From: CBDDBH01 sp965225625
GTDB lineage: Bacteria > Pseudomonadota > Gammaproteobacteria > JADZEE01
Reading direction: 5' to 3'
Length of the DNA stretch: 64,000 nucleotides
NCBI GenBank assembly: GCA_965225625.1
Contig: CBDDBH010000016.1
Span: 44,691-108,690 of the forward strand
Shown here: in pieces, positions 1-8,931 of the stretch
How the letters are laid out: the number at the start of each line of letters is the position of its first letter
How positions within the stretch are numbered: the stretch's first letter is position 1
Program-made: the position numbers and the translations under genes
The notes under the pieces: model-generated
Database searches by the model: none
What the model was told of the DNA's origin: nothing
The model's input: only the letters and a program-made list of their open reading frames with translations

Positions 1-338
1 TGTTAATGACCGGGATGGAACTGGCGACTGCCATGCACTATCAGGCACGGCCGATATTGCTGGTCGTGAATAATGGTATGTATGGCACCATCCGTCTGCA
101 TCAAGAACGCGCCTATCCGGGTCGGCCCATAGCAACTGATCTGACGAATCCGGATTTTGCGGCGCTGGCGCGCTCATTCGGTGCCTATGGCGCCGTGGTG
201 AAGGATAACAACGAATTCAGAGATTGCTTCAAAGCCGCACTTGCCAGTAACACTGCGGCGGTTCTCGATCTACGTCTGGACCCTGACGTGCTGGTGCCCG
301 GTTTGACGCTTAGCCAGTTGCAGCAAGGTCGAGGGTAA
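1..338 (+). CDS. Thiamine-diphosphate-dependent enzyme, C-terminal part (acetolactate synthase-like), cut by window edge
   Basis: The reading frame is already open at the window edge, so only the last 112 or so residues are visible. They match the C-terminal ThDP-binding domain of the acetolactate synthase/benzoylformate decarboxylase superfamily: an MTG-ELATA segment, then VNNGMYGTIR, whose NN is the end of the GDG-to-NN cofactor and Mg-binding motif, then the usual FAALARSFGA helix. The substrate cannot be read from this part. The stop codon lies 29 nt inside the 3' end of the opposite-strand dioxygenase gene, so the two genes converge and overlap. Family assignment is firm; the specific reaction is unknown. 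Confidence 0.85.
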   Translation, partial: LMTGMELATAMHYQARPILLVVNNGMYGTIRLHQERAYPGRPIATDLTNPDFAALARSFGAYGAVVKDNNEFRDCFKAALASNTAAVLDLRLDPDVLVPGLTLSQLQQGRG

Positions 339-1125
339 TTTCGCTTTCGTCGAACGCGAACGTGGTCATCGCCAGATTGCCATAACTGTAACTGTGATGC
401 AGACGCCGGGTGTGCTGCAGCGGCTCACCCGCACCCAAGGCAAAAAATAGCGGCAGGAAATGCTCTACCGATGGATGGGCGACGTGCGCGTGCGGTGCGG
501 TTGTGTGGAAATCGAACAGGGCCTGCAGATCGCAACGCGTCACACAGTCGTTCAACCATGCTTCAAATTCCAGCGCCCAGGTGGCTGGGGAACTTCCCGG
601 CGGCAGGATTTGACTTAGGTTGTGCGTCGATGATCCTGAGCCAATGATAAGAATATTATCAGCGCGTAACGGTGCGAGTGCACTTCCTACCGAGTAGTGT
701 ACTTTCGGGTCACCGGTCTGCAGCAACGAGATCTGGACGACAGGGATCTCAGCTTCCGGGTAACTAGCTCGCAGCGGTACCCACGCGCCGTGATCCAGGC
801 CACGGGCGGAATCGGCGCTGGCGTCGTGCCCCGCGGCGGCGAGCGCATCGATGGCGCGCTGTGCCAACTCTTTGGAGCCTGGCGCCGGGTAGCTGAGCTG
901 ATAGAGCGCCGGGGGGAAGCCATAAAAATCATGTATGGTCTCGTGCCGCTTCGGGTTGGTCAGCGTCAAACTGGATGTATACCAATGGGCCGAGGCGATG
1001 ATAATGCCATCGGGTTTGGGCAAGCTGGTGCCAAGCGCGCGAAGAAAATCCCGTGCCGGATGATCGGTGAGCGGCAGATCGGGTGCGCCGTGCGAGATGA
1101 ACAGACTGGGTAGTTTCATCGCCAT
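310..1125 (-). CDS. LigB-type extradiol ring-cleavage dioxygenase (4,5-DOPA dioxygenase family)
   Basis: The 271-residue product matches the class III extradiol dioxygenases of the DODA/YgiD type. It opens with LPSLFISHGAPDL, whose histidine is a metal ligand, followed by IIIASAHW, a central GLDHGAWVPLR block, and IIGSGSSTHN, carrying the remaining active-site histidines. The family cleaves catechol-like rings with non-haem Fe(II) or Zn. I start it at ATG 1125 (MAMKLPS), or ATG 1119, because a longer frame to 1209 would run into the upstream glutaredoxin-like gene, which stops only 5 nt away. It is the last gene of a leftward cluster with the Grx-like, E1 fusion and JAMM genes. The physiological substrate is unknown. 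Confidence 0.88.
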   Translation of the reverse strand: MAMKLPSLFISHGAPDLPLTDHPARDFLRALGTSLPKPDGIIIASAHWYTSSLTLTNPKRHETIHDFYGFPPALYQLSYPAPGSKELAQRAIDALAAAGHDASADSARGLDHGAWVPLRASYPEAEIPVVQISLLQTGDPKVHYSVGSALAPLRADNILIIGSGSSTHNLSQILPPGSSPATWALEFEAWLNDCVTRCDLQALFDFHTTAPHAHVAHPSVEHFLPLFFALGAGEPLQHTRRLHHSYSYGNLAMTTFAFDESEITLDLAATG

Positions 1126-1130
1126 GAGTG

Positions 1131-1463
1131 TTACGCTCGAGCCTCGCCGGCGTCGGGCGAAAAGCGCTCGATCAGATAAATTATGATGTCCCTGGATTCG
1201 TACATCCATTGAGTGCTGCCGTCATCGGACTCAACGAGTAAACAAGGTACCGTCGAGCGGCCGCCATTGGCAATGAGGTTGCGGCGATGCTCGGCGTTTT
1301 CAAGAATATCGCGCAATTTAATTTTGAGGTTGAGAGCGTTGATCACGTTTTTTACCTGAGCGCAAAAGACACACGTGGCGTAATGGTATAACGTCAGTTT
1401 TGCAGTCGCGCTGTCGATGTCTTGTTGCTCAGCATCCGAGCGCTGAATTATTGCTGTTGGCAT
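1131..1463 (-). CDS. Glutaredoxin-like thioredoxin-fold protein
   Basis: This 110-residue protein has a glutaredoxin core: TLYHYATCVFCAQVK with a CxxC redox pair (CVFC), and later STVPCLL, the cis-proline loop, preceding an ESRDIIIYLIE helix typical of the glutaredoxin/GST N-terminal fold. About 20 N-terminal residues precede the first strand. It lies between the E1-like fusion and the dioxygenase gene on the same strand, 5 nt from the latter, so cotranscription is likely. It probably reduces disulfides or handles thiol groups. A specific partner, for example the sulfur-carrier system upstream, is only an inference. Confidence 0.85.
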   Translation of the reverse strand: MPTAIIQRSDAEQQDIDSATAKLTLYHYATCVFCAQVKNVINALNLKIKLRDILENAEHRRNLIANGGRSTVPCLLVESDDGSTQWMYESRDIIIYLIERFSPDAGEARA

Positions 1464-1545
1464 AATTATTCCTCGGCTTTCTTATTTTGATTTCCACAGG
1501 CCGCTGGCGTTCATCAGCTCGCATGCGGGATGTTCAGCAGCCTGC

Positions 1546-3003
1546 TCACGCGTTTACAGCGCAGAACTGCTCATAATCGACGTAACCCGGAAACTCAACC
1601 ACGCTATCACCGCAATAACTGCATTTCGGATCGCGCTTTAGCTTGAGTTCAGTGAAACGTGCCTGTAGCGCGTCGTAGTACAACATGCGGCCAACCAGCG
1701 TGCTGCCGACATCGAGAATGATCTTCACCGCTTCCACCGCTTGCATAACTCCGATCACACCCGGCAGAATTCCAAGCACGCCCGCCTCCGCGCAGGATGG
1801 CGCCATTTCCGGTGGTGGAGGTTCGGGAAACAGACAGCGATAGCAGGGACCGCGTTCGTCCTGTTTAAAGCCTGGCCAGAATACTGAAACCTGACCTTCG
1901 AAGCGGAAAATCGCACCGTGCACATTCGGGATCCCGAGCTTCACGCAGGCATCGTTGATCAGGTAGCGCGTTGCGAAGTTGTCGGTGCCGTCTACGATTA
2001 GGTCATAGCCCTGGAAAATCTCATCGACGTTGCCGCTATCGAGCCTGATGGGGTATTGATTAACACATACTTTCGGATTCAACGCAGTTAGCGTTGCGGC
2101 CGCGGATTCGACTTTGGAGACACCTACTCGCGCGTCGGTATGAAGGATTTGGCGCTGCAGGTTGCTGCGGTCAACGACATCATGGTCGATGATGCCCAAC
2201 GTGCCCACCCCGGCGGCTGCCAGATAGTAGGCCGCCGGCGAGCCCAGGCCGCCAGCGCCTATTATCAGTACTTTGGCGTCCATCAGTTTTAACTGACCCT
2301 GCTCGCCAACTTCCGGCATCAACAAATGGCGCGAGTAGCGCTCGCGCGCGTCCGCATCGAGGACGCGCGGCACCTCAAACGGCAGGCCCTCGTTTTTCCA
2401 ACGGCTGAACCCGCCGGTCACCGAGCGCACGTCCGTATAACCCATACGCTGAAGATCCTCCGCCGCGAATAAGGAACGCGTGCCGCCGGCGCACATAGTC
2501 AACAGGGTATTGCCGAAATCGTCTACCGATTCCTCAATTTTCAATTCGAGGAAGCCGCGCCCCAGTCGCACCGCGTCGATCGGCGTGCCCTGTGCAATCT
2601 CGTCCTGTTCACGCACATCGACCAACACGGCGCCTTGCTGTTGCAGTTTGTGAGCCTCAGCGGGTGTGACCTGCGCTATGCTTGCGCGCAAATCGGCTAG
2701 TCGCCGATCCTTGGATTTGACGTCCGCACCGCCGGTAACCATGGGCAAGATCGACAAAACGTCGCCGCTTTGCAGCAAGGTGTCCAATCCATTCAGATCT
2801 TTGACGTTGTTCGCTCCCGTGTAGATGTTCACGGCGTTGCCTAACTTACCGTCGTCTCCTAGCACACGTTGCCGAAGGCCCGGGTGCTCGACTTGCAAAG
2901 CGAGCAGGGCGGTCCCGACCGTATTGCCGCCTACAGCGACTTCGTCCGCGTTGTTGGAAAACGTACGCAGGGGCATCGGAATGCGTACCGTGATCTGATT
3001 CAT
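1546..3003 (-). CDS. MoaD/ThiS-like - rhodanese - MoeB/ThiF (E1-like) fusion protein
   Basis: The 485-residue protein joins three sulfur-transfer domains. Residues 1-92 form a ubiquitin-fold MoaD/ThiS-type carrier ending in a Gly-Gly (91-92) that is internal rather than terminal. Residues about 110-212 are a rhodanese domain with active-site loop CAGGTRS (Cys171). Residues about 220-485 are an E1-like adenylating domain with the nucleotide loop GAGGLGS (249-255) and two CxxC zinc pairs (387/390 and 461/464). MoeB/ThiF proteins adenylate the carrier C-terminus and rhodanese delivers sulfur. ATG 3003 is chosen because it overlaps the JAMM stop as ATGA, implying translational coupling. Carrier, activator, sulfur donor and probable processing protease are thus in one locus. 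Whether the product is molybdopterin, cysteine, thiamin or something else is not shown. Confidence 0.9.
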   Translation of the reverse strand: MNQITVRIPMPLRTFSNNADEVAVGGNTVGTALLALQVEHPGLRQRVLGDDGKLGNAVNIYTGANNVKDLNGLDTLLQSGDVLSILPMVTGGADVKSKDRRLADLRASIAQVTPAEAHKLQQQGAVLVDVREQDEIAQGTPIDAVRLGRGFLELKIEESVDDFGNTLLTMCAGGTRSLFAAEDLQRMGYTDVRSVTGGFSRWKNEGLPFEVPRVLDADARERYSRHLLMPEVGEQGQLKLMDAKVLIIGAGGLGSPAAYYLAAAGVGTLGIIDHDVVDRSNLQRQILHTDARVGVSKVESAAATLTALNPKVCVNQYPIRLDSGNVDEIFQGYDLIVDGTDNFATRYLINDACVKLGIPNVHGAIFRFEGQVSVFWPGFKQDERGPCYRCLFPEPPPPEMAPSCAEAGVLGILPGVIGVMQAVEAVKIILDVGSTLVGRMLYYDALQARFTELKLKRDPKCSYCGDSVVEFPGYVDYEQFCAVNA

Positions 3004-3431
3004 TGTTGCAATTCCTCTTCGATGAACTGTTTGTCGCTGCTCAAGCGCCAGGACCGGACATCGTCTACGCCCTGTTTGCTGACGGAAAGAATCATGTAAG
3101 ACCAGCCTTCCCAAGCAGCCTGTCTATCGGTTTCCGACGGCTTGGCGGGGTGATCTGGATGCGAATGCCAGATACCTACGATCTCCAAATCGTTTTCACG
3201 CGCGTCGCTTTCCGCGGCCAACAGGTCAACAGGATCCAACTCGTAGCGGTCCCGCGCTCGTTGAGTGTTGAGGTTGCGAGCCTGGCGGACTGCGGTGATC
3301 TCGATTTGTTCGGTATTCTGCCCACCAATCAGCAGCCCGCAGGTCTCAAGTGGGTAGCCTTCCTCCACAAATGTCTTCAGACGGCGGAGTTGTGTGTTGT
3401 TAATATGAAGTTGGATCGTCACTATCTGCAT
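3000..3431 (-). CDS. JAMM/MPN+ metalloprotease (Mec/Rpn11-like)
   Basis: This is a 143-residue protein with all JAMM motif residues: Glu29 in PLETCGLLIGG, His89 and His91 in WHSHPDHPAKPSETD, Ser99 and Asp102. These bind zinc and catalyse cleavage of isopeptide or peptide bonds next to ubiquitin-like C-termini. Short bacterial JAMM proteins such as Mec of Mycobacterium and QbsD of Pseudomonas act on sulfur-carrier proteins. The start ATG 3431 was preferred over longer frames because the fold begins directly after it. The stop overlaps the start of the MoaD-rhodanese-E1 gene (ATGA). An obvious candidate substrate is the internal Gly-Gly of that fusion; this is inference. Confidence 0.9.
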   Translation of the reverse strand: MQIVTIQLHINNTQLRRLKTFVEEGYPLETCGLLIGGQNTEQIEITAVRQARNLNTQRARDRYELDPVDLLAAESDARENDLEIVGIWHSHPDHPAKPSETDRQAAWEGWSYMILSVSKQGVDDVRSWRLSSDKQFIEEELQQ

Positions 3432-3678
3432 CAATGCGCCCGCAAGGGAGTGGCAATTTTCCCTGATCTGGGCACCCTTGGGTACACAAATTGTTAATAA
3501 GGTTATATTCAGTTGGCCATTTGCACGACGCTTAGCCCTTATGGCGGGCTTGCACGCCAGGTTATAATTACGTCCCAATCAGTGGTCTGAAGCAACCAAC
3601 AATTCAATAAAATCAAATGATTGTGTCCACAGGTCACCCCCCGCTGCTGCGTCTGCGGCCCGTCCTCCAGAGGTATCC

Positions 3679-4665
3679 GTGAATCAGCCCGGCGTGGGCG
3701 TGGTGGGGACGGGGAATTGGGGCCGAAATCTCGTGCGTAACTTCTCAAATCTGGGCGCGCTCAGTGCGCTGTGCGATGCCAACGGCGATACGCTGGGCGT
3801 ACTTTCGGCACAATTTCCCCACGCAGACACCCACCAAGATCTGGGGTCAATGCTCGCGGATCCCAAAGTCGAAGCGGTCGTCATTGCGACGCCATCGAAA
3901 ACCCACGCGATGTTGGCGAAGCAGGTGCTGTACGCGCGCAGGCCGGTCTTCGTGGAAAAACCCCTTTGCACCGATCTGGCGCAAGCGCTCGAATTGAAAA
4001 CCATCGTCGACGAAAAACGCCTGCCACTCATGGTCGGTCACCTGTTGTTGTATCACCCGGCGTTTGTCGCGCTCAAGGATTTTGTCCGCTCCGGGAATCT
4101 CGGACCACTGCGCTATATTTATTCCCACCGTCTGGACTATCGTGATGTGCGCGGTCCCGACGATGCGCTTTGGGATTTCGCTCCGCATGATGTTTCAATG
4201 TTGCTGAACCTGGTTGGCGAGATGCCTGAGTATCTGACTACCAGCGGCGGCTCAACGGCCGATCCGCCGGTAGCCGAAACCACCTTGTCTCATTTCAGTT
4301 TCCCCGATGGCCTGCATGCGCATGTGTTTGTCTCCTGGGTACATCCGCACAAGGATCAACGCCTGGTGGTAGTGGGTGAAGAGGGTATGGTGATTTTTGA
4401 CGACATACTTATTGGTGAGAGTAAACTGCGCTTTTATCCACATGCGGTAGACTGGCGTGACGGGGTTCCGGCGATCACCCGCGAAGGCGCAATTCCGATT
4501 CCGTATGCGCAGGATGAACCATTGGCCGCAGAGTGCGCACATTTTCTTGATTGCCTAACGACCGGGAAACCGCCGCGCTCCGATATCGACGAAGCCATGC
4601 GGGTACTCGCTGTTTTGGACGCCTGTGAACGATCTATGGAAACACATCAACCGGTGACACTGTGA
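3679..4665 (+). CDS. Gfo/Idh/MocA-family NAD(P)-dependent oxidoreductase
   Basis: This 328-residue protein starts at GTG 3679. The N-terminal Rossmann fold has GVVGTGNWGRN (6-16), and the family signature EKP is at 93-95 (FVEKPL). A WDFAPHDVSML segment in the C-terminal domain corresponds to the catalytic Asp/His region. The overall pattern, with HPAF, YIYSHRLDYR and WDFAPHD, resembles sugar-nucleotide 3-dehydrogenases of the WlbA/WbpB group, but no surface-sugar genes are adjacent. It is the first gene of a rightward run; the RidA gene begins only 4 nt after its stop, so they are probably cotranscribed. Family is certain, substrate unknown. Confidence 0.9.
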   Translation: MNQPGVGVVGTGNWGRNLVRNFSNLGALSALCDANGDTLGVLSAQFPHADTHQDLGSMLADPKVEAVVIATPSKTHAMLAKQVLYARRPVFVEKPLCTDLAQALELKTIVDEKRLPLMVGHLLLYHPAFVALKDFVRSGNLGPLRYIYSHRLDYRDVRGPDDALWDFAPHDVSMLLNLVGEMPEYLTTSGGSTADPPVAETTLSHFSFPDGLHAHVFVSWVHPHKDQRLVVVGEEGMVIFDDILIGESKLRFYPHAVDWRDGVPAITREGAIPIPYAQDEPLAAECAHFLDCLTTGKPPRSDIDEAMRVLAVLDACERSMETHQPVTL

Positions 4666-4669
4666 GATT

Positions 4670-5137
4670 ATGGGCCAGCAGATCGGAAATCGACTGGTAG
4701 AACTTGGTATCGAGGTACCTGAGTCTGCCGTACCCCGGGCAAATTACGTGCCGGTTGTTATCAGCGGAAATCTTGCGTTTGTTGCCGGACAGATCCCGCT
4801 GGTTGGCGGAGAACTGAAATACAGCGGATCACTGGCGAATGCCAATGATGTCGCCCGTGGACAAGCTGCCGCACGGGTATGTGCGCTCAATATATTGGGG
4901 CAGTTAAAGTTGGCGCTAGACGGTGACCTCGATCGCATCGTTCGTTTTGTAAAACTTGGTGGCTTTGTTTGGTGTGAGCCGGGTTTCACTGATCAGCACA
5001 AGGTCATCAACGGGGCCTCCGATTTGATTGGTGAGATTTTCGCGGACGCCGGGTTACATGCTCGATTTGCGGTCGGTGCTCCCGGCCTGCCGCTGGGCGC
5101 ATCGGTGGAAATCGACGCGGTCGTGGAAATTCGGTAA
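4670..5137 (+). CDS. RidA/YjgF-family enamine/imine deaminase
   Basis: This 155-residue RidA-family protein has the conserved core GLHARFAVGAPGLPLGASVEID near the C-terminus; the arginine binds the carboxylate of 2-aminoacrylate-type intermediates in active members. It has the longer N-terminal region (LVELGIEVPE) seen in the subgroup annotated as RidA-like proteins of about 150 residues. Such proteins hydrolyse reactive enamines/imines made by PLP enzymes. The spacing of 4 nt from the upstream oxidoreductase suggests an operon. The in vivo substrate cannot be inferred here. Confidence 0.88.
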   Translation: MGQQIGNRLVELGIEVPESAVPRANYVPVVISGNLAFVAGQIPLVGGELKYSGSLANANDVARGQAAARVCALNILGQLKLALDGDLDRIVRFVKLGGFVWCEPGFTDQHKVINGASDLIGEIFADAGLHARFAVGAPGLPLGASVEIDAVVEIR

Positions 5138-5197
5138 TAACGCGTCTCACAGGATCTGCCCTGTCCGATCTTTTTTCCCGGTTTATCATCCGCGGCT

Positions 5198-6220
5198 ATG
5201 CAACGTCGACGATTGGGTAAAAGCGATCTAAACGTTTCGCGCATCGGCATTGGCACCTGGCCGCTCGGCGGTACGCGGGGACAACACGGCTGGGGACCGC
5301 AGTCCGATGCCGATTCGCTGGCAACGTTGCAGGCTGCGTTCGAAGGCGGTGTCAATTGGATCGACACGGCTCCGGCGTACGGGTTGGGGCACGCGGAATC
5401 AATCGTTGGCAAGGCCTTGCGTGGCCGACGCGATACGCTGGTGGTCGCAACCAAATGCGGACTTGTGTGGAGCGATGGGGAGAGACACACCAGTGCTTGC
5501 CTGCGCCCCACGAGTATTCGTACCGAGGTGGAAGCCAGCCTCAGGCGCCTGGGGATCGAGGTGATTGATCTATATCAGATCCACTGGCCGTCGCCGCGTG
5601 AGCAGTTGGAAGATGCCTGGCGAACCATTGCCAACTTGATCGCGGAAGGAAAGGTTCGCTATGCGGGTGCGTCAAACTTCAATCTGCAACAGCTCGAAGG
5701 TGTGCGGAGCATTCACCCGGTAACAACGCTGCAAATGCCCTACAACATGATCGAGCGCGGGATAGAGCGTGAAATGCTGAGTTACTGTGCGTCCCACGAC
5801 ATCGCCATTTTGGCTTATCGACCGCTTTATGCGGGGCTGCTTGGCGGGACGTTTACGGCGCAGCGCCGCACTCAACTCGCGGCCTCTGATTGGCGAGCGC
5901 GCGACGCGAACTTTCAAGCACCGTTGCTGACGATCAACCTGGCGCTGGCGGAACGCCTGGCCGACATTGCCGCACGCTTGCGTGTGCCAAGCGCCGCTGT
6001 TGCCGTAGCCTGGACGCTGCGTAGCGACGCAGTGACGGCATCCCTCGTAGGCGCGCGCCAACCACAGCAACTCGCCTCCACGCTGTGCGGTGCGCAGCTC
6101 GCGTTACCCGATGAGATAACTGATGAGATTGACGAGTTGTTGGCTGCACGAGACAGTGCAGCGCGCGAGCTTCGTCGCTCGGCTTTGAAGCCGATATCGA
6201 CCACAGTGCCGCAGGGATAA
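5198..6220 (+). CDS. Aldo/keto reductase
   Basis: The 340-residue protein has the full aldo/keto reductase tetrad: Asp56 and Tyr61 in WIDTAPAYG, Lys86 in ATKCGL and His129 in YQIHWP. The usual N-terminal RLGKSDLNVSRIGIGTW and C-terminal SAAVAVAWTLR segments are also present. Members reduce aldehydes or ketones with NADPH in a TIM barrel. It follows the RidA gene by 60 nt and precedes the DehI-like gene by 5 nt, so the four genes probably form one transcription unit. The substrate is unknown. Confidence 0.9.
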   Translation: MQRRRLGKSDLNVSRIGIGTWPLGGTRGQHGWGPQSDADSLATLQAAFEGGVNWIDTAPAYGLGHAESIVGKALRGRRDTLVVATKCGLVWSDGERHTSACLRPTSIRTEVEASLRRLGIEVIDLYQIHWPSPREQLEDAWRTIANLIAEGKVRYAGASNFNLQQLEGVRSIHPVTTLQMPYNMIERGIEREMLSYCASHDIAILAYRPLYAGLLGGTFTAQRRTQLAASDWRARDANFQAPLLTINLALAERLADIAARLRVPSAAVAVAWTLRSDAVTASLVGARQPQQLASTLCGAQLALPDEITDEIDELLAARDSAARELRRSALKPISTTVPQG

Positions 6221-6225
6221 AGCGC

Positions 6226-7056
6226 GTGGGATCATCCTCATCAATGCCGCAGGTGCCTGAATCCGAGGCCCGTGACGAAACCGCCGATATTTACGCAGAC
6301 ATTCGAGCCACGCTGGGAATTCCTATTGTTAATTTGGTTTGGCGACACCTGGCGACAATGGGTGACGCGTTACCATGGTGTTGGCAGGTGGCCCGGCCCT
6401 TGTACGCATCGGGACTTTGTTCAGCGGCCGCAGAGCGCATCGATGTGCAAGTCGGTTTACCCGCGATCGGCGAAATCACGATGGACGCGGCGCGTGTAGA
6501 TACGGACCAGGCAATGACCATTCGCCGTATTCTGGACACGTATCACCGTGCGAATCCTCTGAATCTGGTAGCACTGCGCACGATCGAATTGTTGCTCACC
6601 GCAGGGCAGCAGACGGCGCGCAGAGTGATGCCAAGATTACGCAACGACACGCCGGTCGTTCGGGGCGAACTGCCGCCCATACTGTCTACGCAAAACATGA
6701 GCGGCGGCACAGCGGGATTGGTTGCCGAACTCGACCGGCTGGGTGCCGAACCCGACGGCGATTTTCCGCCAAGCGTATACAGGCATCTCGCGCACTGGCC
6801 TGAATTTCTAATACTGGCCCGCGACCGGTTGACACCGTTAGACAGAACCGGAGCTCTGCCGGCGGCGATGCAGGATTTAAAGTGGGTCGCCGAACGCGAA
6901 TCGGTAAAATTGCTGCCCTACGTCGTTGCTATGAAGGACAGCGCCGCGACGCCAACGAGCGCCCTGCTAGCGGCATTGCAACCGTTTACGGAGCAGGCAT
7001 TTCCACGCCTCATAGTTATTGTGGCGTTATTACGGCGCGCCTTTATAGCGGCTTAA
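6226..7056 (+). CDS. DehI-like (halocarboxylic acid dehalogenase group I) family protein
   Basis: The 276-residue product resembles the DehI family of alpha-haloacid dehalogenases and their many uncharacterised relatives: PESEA-DETADIYADIR, LVWRHLATMGDALPW, and a repeated second half with FPPSVYRHLAHWPEF. The internal duplication seen in DehI is visible as the two RHLA-containing blocks. GTG 6226 has a possible Shine-Dalgarno sequence (AGGGA, 8 nt upstream); ATG 6244 (MPQVPE) is the alternative start. It lies 5 nt after the aldo/keto reductase. Dehalogenase activity is not proven; many family members have no known substrate. Confidence 0.75.
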   Translation: MGSSSSMPQVPESEARDETADIYADIRATLGIPIVNLVWRHLATMGDALPWCWQVARPLYASGLCSAAAERIDVQVGLPAIGEITMDAARVDTDQAMTIRRILDTYHRANPLNLVALRTIELLLTAGQQTARRVMPRLRNDTPVVRGELPPILSTQNMSGGTAGLVAELDRLGAEPDGDFPPSVYRHLAHWPEFLILARDRLTPLDRTGALPAAMQDLKWVAERESVKLLPYVVAMKDSAATPTSALLAALQPFTEQAFPRLIVIVALLRRAFIAA

Positions 7057-7354
7057 ATCGGTCGCCGCCGGGGATCTAAATTGATCTGGATAAGGAACTA
7101 CCCTGTATTTCGGCTCACAATCGGCTGAAATCCAGCAAATTATCGAGAATTCAGGGACATAAATCGGATTTACCAAAGGGGATCTTAGGGAATGAACGGA
7201 ACTCGCAGAATCTAATGGGTATCTCGCATTACTGCCCAGATTGGTACTTGAGACCATCGCCGGAGTAGTCTAAGTTTAGAGTGTTCAGCCGCGACCAGCC
7301 AGCGTGATGGGGAGTTTGGCAGGCGGCCCATCAGCAGCCAAGAGGAGTATGTCT
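7057..7354. other. Intergenic region upstream of the YdcH-like gene
   Basis: About 300 bases without a convincing gene. The Shine-Dalgarno sequence AGGAG of the next gene is at 7343-7347. I see no clear terminator, RNA gene or repeat. The promoter of the small gene presumably lies here. Confidence 0.4.
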
Positions 7355-7579
7355 ATGTTTGAACACGAGCAGCAGATAGTTGAAACACTTTTGCATCAAA
7401 ATGATCAATTCAAAAATCTATTCAATCAGCACAGCAGCCTTAAAGAAAAAGTGCGCGAAGCGAACGAAGGCACATTACCACTCGACGATTACTCACTCGA
7501 GAATCTGAAAAAAGAAAAATTATTACTTAAAGACAAGATGGCGGGCATCATTCGAACCTACCGCGGAGCCCACGTTTGA
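7355..7579 (+). CDS. YdcH/DUF465-family small protein
   Basis: This 74-residue, highly charged, helical protein shows the DUF465 (YdcH) pattern: an N-terminal helix FEHEQQIVETLLHQND, then a conserved LKKEKLLLKDKMAGIIR helix. Homologues are common in proteobacteria but their function is unknown. ATG 7355 is chosen over the in-frame ATG 7349 because AGGAG at 7343-7347 is 7 nt from the former and 1 nt from the latter. The gene stands alone and is followed by a strong terminator. Confidence 0.88.
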   Translation: MFEHEQQIVETLLHQNDQFKNLFNQHSSLKEKVREANEGTLPLDDYSLENLKKEKLLLKDKMAGIIRTYRGAHV

Positions 7580-7603
7580 CGGTAGCTGCCGCTGCAACGA
7601 GGC

Positions 7604-7635
7604 AAACAGACCCGCCGTCGGCGGGTTTGTTTTTT
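7604..7635 (+). terminator. Rho-independent terminator after the YdcH-like gene
   Basis: A hairpin CCCGCC-GTC-GGCGGG, extended by AAAC/GTTT pairing, is followed by TTTGTTTTTT. It ends the single-gene transcript. Confidence 0.85.
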
Positions 7636-7956
7636 ATAGCCAGATAAATCTACTGTTTCGGGACTGTACCCGCGACTCCGATCTCTTACCGTTGCGCGAT
7701 TTCACAGGCATCGTGCGGGCCTTCATGCGAACTGTGGGCTAGGGTATTCGGCGATTCGTGAATTCATACGTCAGCGCGCATATCGCCGCTGAAAGTGATG
7801 ACACGCCCCAGCAAAATGGTTTAGGCGAGACAATCCAGTTGTATTCCCAGAAGTGGCCTCTGTAGTGTCTGCCGTGGGCCTTTCACCTTGTAACTACGCC
7901 GATGCTAACTATAATTATCTGGTATAGCCCATGCATTTCTTAGAATCCTAGAGAAT
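7636..7956. other. Intergenic region upstream of cysB
   Basis: About 320 bases with no supportable gene. It should hold the promoter of the LysR-family gene that starts at 7957. No RNA gene or repeat is recognised. Confidence 0.4.
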
Positions 7957-8931
7957 ATGAAACTTCAACAACTACGCTATGTTTGGGAAGTGGCCCGGCA
8001 CGAATTGAATGTCTCGGCCACCGCCGATAGTTTGTATACCTCCCAGCCCGGTATCAGCAAACAGATCCGCTTGTTGGAAGACGAACTCAACCTGCAGATC
8101 TTTACACGTAGCGGCAAGCACCTGACAGAAGTCACGACTGCAGGAGAGGACATAATCGCGGCAGCCGGAAAGATCCTGGCCGAAGTGGAGAACATTCGGC
8201 GTATTGCCCAGGAGTACACCGAGGAAAAACGAGGCAGTTTGTCGATTGCGACCACCCATACCCAGGCCCGCTACGCATTACCGGGCGTCATCGAGACTTT
8301 TATCGAGCGCTATCCGGATGTTGCGTTACACATGCACCAGGGAACGCCACTGCAGATTTCAGAGCTCGCTGTTAATCGCCGCGTTGACTTCGCCATCGCC
8401 ACTGAGGCGCTGGAGTTGTTTGAAGACTTGATAATGTTGCCGTGTTATCGCTGGAACCGCAGCATCGTCGTTCCAAAAGGCCACGCGCTGAGTGAAGTGC
8501 AACCACTCACCTTGGAGGCGATCGCGCAATACCCGCTCGTGACCTATGTCTTCGGTTTTACCGGACGCTCGCAACTTGACGACGCATTCGGCAGGCTGGG
8601 ACTGGAACCGCGCGTCGTGTTTACGGCTGTTGATGCCGACGTGATAAAGACCTACGTCAAACTGGGTTTGGGCATCGGCATAATCGCGTCGATGGCCTAT
8701 GATCCGAAGAACGACCATGATCTGGTCGCTTTAAATGCTGATCATTTGTTTGAACCGAGCGTGACAAAAATCGGTTTTCGCCGAGGTACATTCCTTCGCG
8801 GGTTTATGTATGAGTTCATCGAGCTGTTCGCGCCGCACTTAACGCGCGATTTTATGGCACGTGCGCTCGAGTCGACCGCGCGCGAAGATATTGAGCGGCT
8901 TTTCCGTGATATCGAGCTGCCGCTACGTTAA
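7957..8931 (+). CDS. cysB: CysB-type LysR-family transcriptional regulator
   Basis: The 324-residue protein begins MKLQQLRYVWEVA, the CysB-type start, with a winged helix-turn-helix (ADSLYTSQPGISKQI, residues about 23-37) and a long linker helix. The periplasmic-binding-like effector domain contains TTHTQARYALPGVI and QGTPLQI, typical of CysB, which binds N-acetylserine or sulfate and activates sulfur assimilation. The 3' end converges on cysH, encoded on the other strand about 260 nt away, with a MITE-like element between. Context and sequence both fit a regulator of the sulfate-reduction genes. Confidence 0.9.
   Translation: MKLQQLRYVWEVARHELNVSATADSLYTSQPGISKQIRLLEDELNLQIFTRSGKHLTEVTTAGEDIIAAAGKILAEVENIRRIAQEYTEEKRGSLSIATTHTQARYALPGVIETFIERYPDVALHMHQGTPLQISELAVNRRVDFAIATEALELFEDLIMLPCYRWNRSIVVPKGHALSEVQPLTLEAIAQYPLVTYVFGFTGRSQLDDAFGRLGLEPRVVFTAVDADVIKTYVKLGLGIGIIASMAYDPKNDHDLVALNADHLFEPSVTKIGFRRGTFLRGFMYEFIELFAPHLTRDFMARALESTAREDIERLFRDIELPLR

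Noticed and set aside
697..1113. 138-codon frame opposite the dioxygenase gene
   Set aside because: Antisense shadow of the well-supported LigB-type gene.
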